Shown here: piece by piece, positions 8,001 through 15,865 of the stretch | Numbering within the stretch: position 1 is the stretch's first letter | Layout: every line of letters begins with the position of its first letter | Assembly (NCBI GenBank): GCA_963782045.1 | Contig: CAWAIR010000005.1 | Coordinates: 124,001-188,000 of the forward strand | Source: CAVSRC01 sp963782045 | GTDB lineage: Bacteria; Pseudomonadota; Alphaproteobacteria; Rhizobiales; Kaistiaceae | DNA length: 64,000 nucleotides | Direction: 5' to 3' | Made by a program: the position numbers and the translations under genes | Notes under the pieces: model-generated | What the model was told of the DNA's origin: nothing | Database searches by the model: none | The model's input: the letters and a program-made list of their open reading frames with translations, nothing else

Positions 8001-9692
8001 TCAGGCGCGCGTTCTGAATTTGTGGGGCACGAGCGGCTCGCCGAGGCTACCCACCCTGGCACCCTCCGTCGGCGGCTCGGCGACCATCTCGATGGCGTGG
8101 CAGGGGCACTGCTCGTAGCAGGTGGCGCAGCCCGTGCAGAGATCGAGGTTGACGATGTACTTCTGTCCCTCGCCGAGCTTGACGATAGCCTGCTCAGGGC
8201 AGGCGGCCAGGCAGTTGTCGCATTCGAAGCAGTTGCCGCAGGACAGGCACCGGTCGGCCTCGTAGCGGGCCTGCTTCTCGGTGATGCCGGCGACCACCTC
8301 GGTGAATCCGATGCGCGCCTCGACCGGCAGCTCGCTCATGTGGGTGCGGCCGGCGTCGAGGTAGAGCGGCAGGTCGAGCATGGCGAAGTTGACCGGCGGA
8401 TGCTTCGCCGGTGCCTGATAGGTCTCGCCCCGGAGCCACGCGTCAATGGCGCGCGCCGCCTTCTTGCCGTGGCCGGTCGCCGCCGTCATCGTGCGCGGCC
8501 CGCCGATCACGTCGCCGCCGGCGAAGATGCCGGGGTGGCCGGTCATCAGCCGCTCGTCCACCACCACCGCCTGGTCGCGGCTGATCTCGATGCCGGAAAC
8601 CTTGCGCAGGAAATCGACGTCGGCGGTCTGGCCGAGGGCGAGCACCAGCGAATCCACCGGCAGCGTGTCCAGTTCGCCGGTCGGGTAGAGCGCGCCGTTC
8701 TCGTCCATCTCGATGCGCTCGATGGTCACGCCTTCCTTGCCGAAGCGCGTCGGGTTGGTCAGCCACTTCGCCTTGACGCCCTCGAGGAAGGCTTCGTCGG
8801 CCTCGTAGGGCTCGGCGCGCATGTGGTCGCGGTCGCGCCGGTAGATGATGATCGCCTCCTCGACGCCGAGGCGGCGGGCGACGCGCGCGGCATCCATGGC
8901 GGTGTTGCCGCCGCCGATCACGGCCACCACCCGGCCGAGATCGGGCGCCATGCCCTTCTCGACGTGCTCGAGCATGGAGATCGCATCGATCATCTGCTTG
9001 CCGTCGGCGGCGGGAATGTCGAGGTGGTTGCCGTCATGGGTGCCGACCGCGACGAAGCAGGCGTCGAAGCCGCCCGCCTTCATCTCGGCCACCACGTCGT
9101 CGACGCGCGTGTTCATCACCATGCGCACGCCGATCTCCTCGATGCGCTTGATCTCGCCAAGCATCTCGGCGCGCGGCAGCCGGTAGGCGGGGATGCCGTA
9201 GTGCATCATGCCGCCGGGCTCGGCCTGGGAATCGCGAATCTCCACCTCGTGGCCCATCAAGCGCAGGTGCCAGGCGCAGGAGAGCCCGCCGGGGCCGGCG
9301 CCGACGACCAGCACCTTCTTGCCGGTCGGCTTGCCGGGCGGAATCTTCCAGCCCTTTTCGCGGGCGAGGTCGCCGAGATAGCGCTCGACGGCGTGAATGG
9401 AAACGGATTCGTCGAGGTCCGTGCGGCTGCACGCGCCCTCGCAAGGGTGGTAGCAGGCGCGGCCGTGGATGCCCGGCAGCGGGTTGTCCCTGACCAGCGT
9501 GCGCCACGCCGCCTCGCAGCGGCCGTCGCGCACGTGCTCCAGCCAGGCCTGGATGTTCTCTCCGGCGGGGCAGGCGCGGTTGCAGGGCGGCAGGTGGTCG
9601 ATCCAGGAAGGATGCTGCCAACGCTGGGGGCCGGCGCCCTTCTGGATGGTGTCCTGCAGCACCGGTGTCAGGTCTTCGAGGACAAAGCTCAT
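8001..9692 (-). CDS. GltD-like NAD(P)/FAD oxidoreductase with N- and C-terminal Fe-S domains
   Basis: 562-residue flavoprotein of the glutamate-synthase small-subunit family. The N-terminal Fer4_20-type region carries CNRACPAGENIQ and CYHPCEGAC. An FAD Rossmann motif VLVVGAGPGGLSC is followed by an NAD(P) motif VAVIGGGNTAMDAA and the YRRDRDHMRA segment. The C-terminus has two 4Fe-4S ferredoxin motifs (CFECDNCLAACP, CTGCATCYEQCP). There is no adjacent gltB, so a glutamate-synthase role is unlikely. The position directly before nifJ suggests it passes electrons between NAD(P)H and the PFOR ferredoxin pool (inference). The ATG at 9692 was chosen because family homology begins there and GAGG lies upstream; an earlier in-frame start at 9725 exists. 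Confidence 0.88.
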   Translation of the reverse strand: MSFVLEDLTPVLQDTIQKGAGPQRWQHPSWIDHLPPCNRACPAGENIQAWLEHVRDGRCEAAWRTLVRDNPLPGIHGRACYHPCEGACSRTDLDESVSIHAVERYLGDLAREKGWKIPPGKPTGKKVLVVGAGPGGLSCAWHLRLMGHEVEIRDSQAEPGGMMHYGIPAYRLPRAEMLGEIKRIEEIGVRMVMNTRVDDVVAEMKAGGFDACFVAVGTHDGNHLDIPAADGKQMIDAISMLEHVEKGMAPDLGRVVAVIGGGNTAMDAARVARRLGVEEAIIIYRRDRDHMRAEPYEADEAFLEGVKAKWLTNPTRFGKEGVTIERIEMDENGALYPTGELDTLPVDSLVLALGQTADVDFLRKVSGIEISRDQAVVVDERLMTGHPGIFAGGDVIGGPRTMTAATGHGKKAARAIDAWLRGETYQAPAKHPPVNFAMLDLPLYLDAGRTHMSELPVEARIGFTEVVAGITEKQARYEADRCLSCGNCFECDNCLAACPEQAIVKLGEGQKYIVNLDLCTGCATCYEQCPCHAIEMVAEPPTEGARVGSLGEPLVPHKFRTRA

Positions 9693-10099
9693 ACGTCTAC
9701 AGCCTCTGTGGAAAGTCGCCGGCAACCTGACTCGCGGCCGTTAGCCGGACATTGACGTGTCTCAACGCCGCCGCCTTCGCGCGCCTGACCAGTGTCTATC
9801 ACCTGGATGGCGAGACTGCGACCGGATGCTGCCCGGCGCGGCGAGCCTATCGCCGCAACCGCGGCGCCTTCAACCCGATCCGAGGCGCACCTTGCCCGGC
9901 GAGAGCGGCGGCAGGCCGTCGCGCGTCACCGGCCGATAGCAGGCCTGGGCGGGGCGCTCCGGCAAGGGAGCGCCCTCAGCGTTTGACCGTGCGCAACATG
10001 CCGCCTCCCCTCCGGGGTTACATTGCTTTTGACTGCGGCTTGGCTCAAAACCCGAATGGCCCCCTGGGGGTGGAGCCGGCACGAGAAGAAGCGACCACA
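9693..10099. promoter_or_regulatory. Divergent intergenic region between the nifJ operon and glpD
   Basis: This 407-bp gap separates divergent genes and must hold both promoters, although no clear -35/-10 pair could be assigned. A perfect 9-bp hairpin (GGGCGCTCC at 9952-9960 pairing with GGAGCGCCC at 9967-9975) is the clearest structure. It has no U-run after it, so it may be a transcript-processing or attenuation structure rather than a terminator. The glpD frame stays open upstream through this region, but coding character begins only at 10100. Confidence 0.4.
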
Positions 10100-11605
10100 A
10101 TGATGGCGGGCGGACCCTACGACATTGCAATCATCGGCGGCGGCATCAACGGCTGCGGCATCGCACGTGACGCCGCCGGGCGCGGCCTCAGCGTCTTCCT
10201 CACCGAAATGGGCGATCTTGCCGGCGCCACCTCGTCGGCCTCGACCAAGCTCATCCACGGCGGCCTTCGCTATCTCGAATATTACAAGTTCCGCCTGGTG
10301 CACGAGGCGCTGGTCGAGCGCGAGGTGCTGTGGCGTGCCGCGCCGCACATCATCAGCCAGCTCCGCTTCGTCCTGCCCCACCACAAGGGCCTCAGGCCTT
10401 GGCTGCTCATCCGCCTCGGCCTGTTCATGTACGACTACATGGGCGGTCGTAAGCTGCTGCCGCCGACCAAGGTCCTCGATCTCACCAAGGATTCGGCCGG
10501 TGCGCCGCTGAAGTCCGATTACCGCCGCGCCTTCGAGTATTCCGATTGCTGGGCCGACGATTCGCGTCTGGTCGTGCTCAATGCACGCGACGCGGCTGAG
10601 CGCGGTGCCGACATCCGCACGCGCACGAAGCTTGTCGCGGCGCGCCGGGAGAACGGCCTGTGGCGGCTGACGCTGGAAGACTTGCGCGACGGCTCGCGCA
10701 GCGACATCGTCGCCCACGCCGTGGTCAATGCCGCTGGCCCCTGGGTGGCCGAGGTGCTCTCCGGCGTCGCCGGCCTGCCGCTCCCGGCCAAGGTCCGCCT
10801 GGTCAAGGGCAGCCACATCGTCACCGACCGCATGTTCGGCCACGACCGCGCCTACTTCTTCCAGAACGCCGACGGCCGCATCTGCTTCGCCATCCCCTTC
10901 CAGAGCGATTTCACCCTGATCGGCACCACCGACCTCGATTTCAAGGGCGACCCCGGCAGCGTCGCCATCGCCGACGATGAGACCGACTATCTGCTCGCCG
11001 CCGTCAGCGAATACTTCAAGAAGCCGGTGACCCGCGCCGACGTGCGCTGGGCCTATTCCGGCGTCCGTCCGCTCTACGACGACGGCGCCAGCGAGGCCAA
11101 GGAAGCCACCCGCGATTATGTGCTGACCGTCGATCGGTCGGCCGGCGGCGCGCCCATCCTTTCCGTCTTCGGCGGCAAGATCACCACCTTCCGCAAGCTG
11201 TCGGAGCATGCGCTGAAGAAGCTGAAGCCGACCTTCCCGCAGATGGGCAAGGCGTGGACGGCCAAGGCGCCGCTTCCCGGCGGCGACATCCCGGTGCAGA
11301 CCTTCGACGCCTGGCTTGACGATACCGCCGCCCGCTATCCCTTCCTCGATACGGTCACGGCGGCGCGGCTCTGCCACGCCTACGGCACGCGCGTCGAGAC
11401 GATCCTCGATGGTGCCACCAAGGTCGCCGATCTCGGCCGCGATTTCGGCGCCGGCCTCAGCGAGCGCGAGGTCGATTACCTCGTCGCCAACGAATGGGCG
11501 GAGACCGCCGAGGATATTCTCTGGCGGCGCACCAAGCTCGGCCTGAGGATGACGCCGGCGGAGCAGCAGGCGCTCGCCGGCTATCTCGACGGCCGGATGG
11601 CCTGA
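10100..11605 (+). CDS. glpD: Aerobic glycerol-3-phosphate dehydrogenase
   Basis: FAD-dependent, membrane-associated enzyme that oxidises sn-glycerol 3-phosphate to dihydroxyacetone phosphate and feeds the quinone pool. 501 residues, normal length. The dinucleotide-binding motif DIAIIGGGINGCGIARDA is at about residues 8-25, followed by the family motifs SASTKLIHGGLRYLE and ALVEREVLWRAAPHI, and near the C-terminus ILSVFGGKITTFRKLSEHA. Start ATG at 10100 follows GAGAAGAAG; a second ATG follows immediately. Its stop shares bases with the next gene (TGATG). No glpF or glpK is nearby. Confidence 0.96.
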   Translation: MMAGGPYDIAIIGGGINGCGIARDAAGRGLSVFLTEMGDLAGATSSASTKLIHGGLRYLEYYKFRLVHEALVEREVLWRAAPHIISQLRFVLPHHKGLRPWLLIRLGLFMYDYMGGRKLLPPTKVLDLTKDSAGAPLKSDYRRAFEYSDCWADDSRLVVLNARDAAERGADIRTRTKLVAARRENGLWRLTLEDLRDGSRSDIVAHAVVNAAGPWVAEVLSGVAGLPLPAKVRLVKGSHIVTDRMFGHDRAYFFQNADGRICFAIPFQSDFTLIGTTDLDFKGDPGSVAIADDETDYLLAAVSEYFKKPVTRADVRWAYSGVRPLYDDGASEAKEATRDYVLTVDRSAGGAPILSVFGGKITTFRKLSEHALKKLKPTFPQMGKAWTAKAPLPGGDIPVQTFDAWLDDTAARYPFLDTVTAARLCHAYGTRVETILDGATKVADLGRDFGAGLSEREVDYLVANEWAETAEDILWRRTKLGLRMTPAEQQALAGYLDGRMA

Positions 11606-11973
11606 TGGGCATCGTCGCGCTCGATCACGTTCAACTCGCCATGCCCAGGGGCGAGGAGGAGAGGGCGCGCGCCTTCTATGCCGGCGTCCTCGGGCTCACC
11701 GAAGAGCCGAAGCCGGAGAACCTGGCCAGGCGCGGCGGCGTCTGGTTCGCCAGCGGCGATCTCAAGGTCCATCTCGGCGTCGAGACCGACTTCCGCCCGG
11801 CCCTGAAGGCGCATCCGGCCTTCCGCGTCGACAACCTTGCCGAGCTGCGGGCGCGCTGCGAAGCCGCCGGCTACCCGACCGCCGATGACGAGCCTCTGCC
11901 GGGCTACGACCGCTTCTACGTCGCCGATCCCTTCGGCAACCGCATCGAGTGCCTCCAGCCGAGCCGCCCCTGA
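11605..11973 (+). CDS. Glyoxalase/bleomycin-resistance (VOC) family protein
   Basis: A 122-residue single VOC domain. It starts IVALDHVQLAMP and ends YVADPFGNRIECLQP, the typical first and last strands of the fold, with likely metal ligands His in DHVQ, His in KVHLGV and Glu in RIECLQ. Substrate unknown; members include glyoxalase I, fosfomycin-resistance enzymes and ring-cleavage dioxygenases. The start overlaps the glpD stop by one base, so it is translated with glpD. A role in removing methylglyoxal from triose-phosphate metabolism would fit the context but is inference. Confidence 0.85.
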   Translation: MGIVALDHVQLAMPRGEEERARAFYAGVLGLTEEPKPENLARRGGVWFASGDLKVHLGVETDFRPALKAHPAFRVDNLAELRARCEAAGYPTADDEPLPGYDRFYVADPFGNRIECLQPSRP

Positions 11974-12134
11974 GGCGATTCGCGTCAAGCTCGCCGGCCG
12001 CCAGCCGGCGTAGGGTGGCGCGCTTGCTGCGAAGTCCAGGTCGGCGTCATGGTCGCCGGCGCCGCGCTGCTGGTTGGCGTCCTCGGGCCGAGGTTGCGCC
12101 CGCGTTGGATGGCGTCCGCCGTCTAGAGAGAGGC

Positions 12135-13088
12135 TCAGGCCACCTTCTCGGCCAGGTTTCCCAGCGAGCCGGAGCGGATTTCCTCGTAGATGCGCTGCAC
12201 GTCGGCCTTGCGGCAGAGCCGCGTGCCGGCGGTGAGCACGCTCGCAGCACCTGCGGCGATGGCGAATGTCAGCGCGTCCTCGATGCTGCGCTGCTCCGAC
12301 AGCGCCAGCGCCATGGCGCCGACGAAGCTGTCGCCGGCGCCGACCGCCGAATGGGCCTGCACCCGCGGCGAGCGCATGCGCAGCACGCCGTCGCGCGTCG
12401 CCACCATCGCGCCCGACGCGCCGAGCGTCACCGCCACGATCTCGGCGCGGCCGCGCCGCACCAGGTCGACGGCGGCATCGCGCGCCGCCTCGTCATCGAG
12501 GCGGCGGCCCTTGAGGGCTTCGAGCTCGTTGATGCTCGGCTTGACCATGTAGACCGGCACCCGCTCCAGCGTCACCGACAGGCCGGCGCCGGACGAATCG
12601 AGGATGAACTTGCCGCCTTTCTCGCGCACGATCTCGGCGACCTGGGCCAGCACGTTGGTCGGCGCCCCGAGCGGCACGCTGCCGCTCGCCACGAAATAAT
12701 CGAACTTGGCCTGGCGCACCGCTTCGAGGCACGCCTCCATCTCCTCCGGCGACAGCTTCGGCCCGTTCGGGGTGAAGCGGTATTCGGAGCCGGTCTTGCG
12801 CTCATAGACGGTGAAGCTGATGCGGGTGTTGCCCTTGATCGGCACGATCGTGCGGTGGATGCCGGCATCGCCGAGCAACTGGTCGAGCAGCGCGCCGGAG
12901 AAGCCGCCGGCCGGGCAGATGACCTCCACCTCGCCGCCGAGCTCCGCGATCACCCGCGCCACATTCACGCCGCCGCCGCCGGGATCGTAGGTTTCGTTCG
13001 AGGTACGCACTTTGTGGACCGGGCGGACAAGATCCGCCTCGCTCGCCACGTCGATGGTCGGGTTGAGCGACATCGTGACGATTCTCAT
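12135..13088 (-). CDS. PfkB-family hexose/phosphohexose kinase
   Basis: Ribokinase-fold sugar kinase, 317 residues, closest in appearance to the 1-phosphofructokinase / 6-phosphofructokinase-2 / tagatose-6-phosphate kinase branch. It has N-terminal TMSLNPTIDV, the glycine motif DPGGGGVNVARVIAELGG near residue 37, and the C-terminal catalytic signature AVGAGDSFVGAMALAL with catalytic Asp near 256. Start ATG at 13088 is preceded by GGGAG at good spacing; a TTG two codons upstream is the alternative. It may supply glycolytic phosphofructokinase activity, but substrate choice cannot be read from sequence alone. Confidence 0.85.
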   Translation of the reverse strand: MRIVTMSLNPTIDVASEADLVRPVHKVRTSNETYDPGGGGVNVARVIAELGGEVEVICPAGGFSGALLDQLLGDAGIHRTIVPIKGNTRISFTVYERKTGSEYRFTPNGPKLSPEEMEACLEAVRQAKFDYFVASGSVPLGAPTNVLAQVAEIVREKGGKFILDSSGAGLSVTLERVPVYMVKPSINELEALKGRRLDDEAARDAAVDLVRRGRAEIVAVTLGASGAMVATRDGVLRMRSPRVQAHSAVGAGDSFVGAMALALSEQRSIEDALTFAIAAGAASVLTAGTRLCRKADVQRIYEEIRSGSLGNLAEKVA

Positions 13089-13244
13089 CAGCAACTCCCG
13101 GCACTACGGCAATTTACCATGTTGGCAGCCAATACACTCTCACAGCGCCGCTGGCGAGCCGTTGCGCTATCGCAATGACCCCGTATTTACCTTTGCGGGC
13201 GCAAGGTCGCGGCCGAATTGCCGAACTCCGCCAGGAGCAACTTC

Positions 13245-14960
13245 ATGGACGACCACGCGCACGACCTCGGCCGTGTCATCACGGTTAACGGCTCGAGCGC
13301 CCATGCCCGGCTGTTCAGGACGACCGCTGCCCAGGTCGCCGAGGAAGGCGGCCTGACCATCGGCCGGCTGGTCGGCATCCGCGTCGAGCAGTCGCTGGTC
13401 GTCGGCGTCGTCGTGTCGATGGCCATTTCCACGCCCGACCCCGACGACGTGGAGGGCGGCCATCTGGTCGCCACGATCGATTTCATGGGCGAAATCAAGA
13501 GTTACGAGACCGCGGCCGCCTCCTTCCAGCGCGGTGTCACGACCTATCCGACCATCGGCAACGTCATCCGCCGGCTGCAGACCGGCGACATCGCGGTCAT
13601 CCACCGCATCGCCAGCGGCGACACCATCGAGGTCGGCACCTTGCGGCTTGACGCCTCGGTCCCCGCGCTCATCAATTTCGACGAACTGCTGCGCAAACAT
13701 TTCGCCGTGCTCGGCACCACTGGCGTCGGCAAGTCGACCTCGGTCGCGCTCATCCTCCAGGAGATCCTCAAGAAGAAGGCCAATCTCAGAATCTTCCTGG
13801 TCGATCCGCACAATGAATACGGCAATTGCTTCGGCGAGATGGCCCACGTCATCAGTCCGAAGAGCCTTCTGCTTCCTTATTGGCTGTTCAACTTCGAGGA
13901 GATCGTCGACGTCTTCTTCCGCGGCCGTCCCGGTGTCGAGGAGGAGACCGAGATCCTGGCCGAGCTGATCCCGGTGGCCAAGGCGCGCTATGCCGCCAAT
14001 GCCCGCGGCGACCGCATCCAGGTGCGCAAGGCCTCCGGCGCCGGCTTCACCGCCGACACGCCGGTGCCCTACAAGATCTCCGAGCTGGTCAGTCTCATCA
14101 ACGATGCCATGGGCAAGCTCGAGAACCGTTCGCAGTGGACCAAGTACCATCGCCTGGTCACCCGCATCGAGACGCTCGGCAACGATTCCCGCTACGCCTT
14201 CATGTTCTCCAACCTGTTCGTCGAGGACATGATGGTGCAGGTGCTGGAGGACCTCTTCCGCCTGCCGATCAACGGCCAGCCGATCACCGTGCTCCAGCTC
14301 GCCGGCCTGCCGGCCGAGGTGGTCGATTCGGTGGTCTCGGTCGTCTGCCGCATGGGCTTCGAGTTCGGCGTGTGGAGCGAAGGCTCGGCGCCGCTGCTGG
14401 TCTGCTGCGAAGAGGCCCACCGCTATGCCCCCGCCGACCGCAAGCTCGGCTTCGGGCCGACCCGCAAGGCGCTGTCGCGCATCGCCAAGGAGGGCCGCAA
14501 ATACAGCGTCTTCCTCGGCGCCATCACCCAGCGCCCGACCGATCTCGACCCCACCATCCTGTCGCAGTGTTCCACCGTCTTCGCCATGCGCATGGCCAAC
14601 GACCGCGACCAGGACGTCATCCGCTCGGCGGTGCCCGATGCCGCCGCCAGCCTGATCGCCTTCCTGCCCTCGCTCGGCACGCGCGAGGCCATCGCCTTCG
14701 GCGAGGGCGTGCCGCTGCCCACCCGCTTCACCTTCCGCAACGTCGCCGAGGACCTTCTGCCGCGCAGCCAGTCCGGTCGCCTCGGCCGGATGGAGGAAGG
14801 CGGCGCCATCGACGAGGACTACATCCGCGCCGTGGTCGACCGCTGGCGCGAATCCTCCACCGTCAACACCGCCCCGCGCGTCGGTCTGTCGATGCTCGAG
14901 CAGGGCGGGCTCGCCGACGAAGGGCTGGGCGCCCCGCTCATCCCGCGCCGCTCCGGCTGA
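13245..14960 (+). CDS. HerA-type hexameric ATPase (FtsK/HerA superfamily)
   Basis: 571-residue DNA-pumping-type ATPase. An N-terminal HAS-barrel-like domain (VITVNGSSAHARLFR onward) precedes Walker A GTTGVGKSTS near residue 157, a Walker B-like LLVCCEEAHRYAP near 384, and the downstream arginine-rich KEGRKYSVFLGAITQRPTDL. HerA proteins translocate DNA, usually with the nuclease NurA in archaea, or with SIR2 or DUF4297 partners in bacterial defence. No nuclease or defence partner is adjacent, so this is an orphan housekeeping-type copy with unknown role. ATG at 13245 was chosen because AGGAG lies seven bases upstream. Confidence 0.85.
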   Translation: MDDHAHDLGRVITVNGSSAHARLFRTTAAQVAEEGGLTIGRLVGIRVEQSLVVGVVVSMAISTPDPDDVEGGHLVATIDFMGEIKSYETAAASFQRGVTTYPTIGNVIRRLQTGDIAVIHRIASGDTIEVGTLRLDASVPALINFDELLRKHFAVLGTTGVGKSTSVALILQEILKKKANLRIFLVDPHNEYGNCFGEMAHVISPKSLLLPYWLFNFEEIVDVFFRGRPGVEEETEILAELIPVAKARYAANARGDRIQVRKASGAGFTADTPVPYKISELVSLINDAMGKLENRSQWTKYHRLVTRIETLGNDSRYAFMFSNLFVEDMMVQVLEDLFRLPINGQPITVLQLAGLPAEVVDSVVSVVCRMGFEFGVWSEGSAPLLVCCEEAHRYAPADRKLGFGPTRKALSRIAKEGRKYSVFLGAITQRPTDLDPTILSQCSTVFAMRMANDRDQDVIRSAVPDAAASLIAFLPSLGTREAIAFGEGVPLPTRFTFRNVAEDLLPRSQSGRLGRMEEGGAIDEDYIRAVVDRWRESSTVNTAPRVGLSMLEQGGLADEGLGAPLIPRRSG

Positions 14961-14981
14961 TCGCCGGGCAGGGGGCCCGGT

Positions 14982-15644
14982 TCAGCCGCCGGCCGCCGGC
15001 TTCTGATAGGCGGCCAGGAACACCTCGACCGCCGAGTTCACCACCGCGTCCATCTCCGCCTCGCTCGGCTGCCCGCGCGCACCGAACAGCAGCGGGCGTG
15101 ACAGATTGGTTTGGGTGAGCTCGAGGAACTGCGCCGCGGCAAGATCGACATCTGCCATGACGAGCCTGCCGGCCGCGATCTGGGCTCTGAAATACTGCGC
15201 CAGCTGACCGACGCACAGGCGCGGTCCGCTGTCGAAGAATTCGATCGCGATGTCGGGCATGCGGTCGGCCATGGCCATGATCGTCCGCATCGCCATGGTC
15301 ACGTGGCTCTGCGTGATGAAGCGGGCGAACTGCCGGCCGATGCGCGTCAGCGTGGCGCGCACGTCCGTCTCGTTCGGATCGACCGAGAAGATCGCCGGGA
15401 ACTGGCGCTCCTTCTCCTCGCGCACGAGCTGCTGGAACAGCCGTTCCTTGCTGTCGAAATAGACGTAGAGCGTGCCCTTCGACACGCCGGCTTCCCTGGC
15501 GATGTCACCCATGCTGGTGGCGTCGAAGCCGTTGCGCATGAACACCTGATAGGCGCCGTCGAGAATCTGCCGGCGCTTGCGCGCGTCCTGGCCGGCCGCG
15601 CTCCTGCCGTGGCCGGCTTCTGCCGCCGGCGCAATGCTTGTCAT
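14982..15644 (-). CDS. TetR/AcrR-family repressor of the adjacent efflux pair
   Basis: The N-terminal helix-turn-helix is classic TetR: RKRRQILDGAYQVFMRNGFD, then MGDIAREAGVSKGTLYVYFDS. The ligand-binding domain ends KPAAGG. Length is 220 residues with the ATG at 15644, which has GGAGACAAG upstream. Alternative in-frame starts are 15680 and 15686. A still longer frame begins inside an operator-like repeat and is unlikely. It is divergent from an HlyD/MFS efflux operon, with two copies of a TetR-style palindrome in between, so it most likely represses both transcripts until a pump substrate binds. Confidence 0.92.
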   Translation of the reverse strand: MTSIAPAAEAGHGRSAAGQDARKRRQILDGAYQVFMRNGFDATSMGDIAREAGVSKGTLYVYFDSKERLFQQLVREEKERQFPAIFSVDPNETDVRATLTRIGRQFARFITQSHVTMAMRTIMAMADRMPDIAIEFFDSGPRLCVGQLAQYFRAQIAAGRLVMADVDLAAAQFLELTQTNLSRPLLFGARGQPSEAEMDAVVNSAVEVFLAAYQKPAAGG

Positions 15645-15712
15645 GGGTCTTGTCTCCGATCCCGGCCGGTCAGTCGCCATGCTCATGCGTTCCACGCAGA
15701 GCTGCAAGAAGA

Positions 15713-15736
15713 AAATGACCGAACCGTTCAGTTCGA
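15713..15736. promoter_or_regulatory. TetR operator-like site, copy 1 (repressor-gene proximal)
   Basis: Contains ACCGAACCGTTCAGT (15718-15732), a 7+1+7 palindrome with one mismatch. The surrounding 24 bases match the reverse complement of 15776-15799 at 23 positions, so the two sites form inverted copies separated by 39 bp. It lies 69 bp upstream of the chosen TetR start. Role as repressor binding site is inferred from position and symmetry. Confidence 0.7.
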
Positions 15737-15775
15737 TCTTGAAATAGGCCTTCGAGGGGCGTATGTCAATCGATA

Positions 15776-15799
15776 TCGAACCGAACGGTTCGGTCATTT
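15776..15799. promoter_or_regulatory. TetR operator-like site, copy 2 (pump proximal)
   Basis: Contains ACCGAACGGTTCGGT (15780-15794), a perfect 7+1+7 palindrome, lying 66 bp before the HlyD-family start codon. Symmetry and spacing between divergent regulator and efflux genes are what is expected of a TetR operator controlling the pump promoter. Confidence 0.75.
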
Positions 15800-15865
15800 T
15801 GCGGCGCCGGTCAGGCGTAACCCCTTGGAAAAGGCCGGTTTTCGGCCTCAGTCAGGACAACAGCG

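Noticed and set aside
15686..15797. N-terminal extension of the TetR regulator starting in the operator repeat
   Set aside because: The extra residues are encoded by the palindromes themselves and precede the normal TetR N-terminus; later starts have better ribosome-binding sites.
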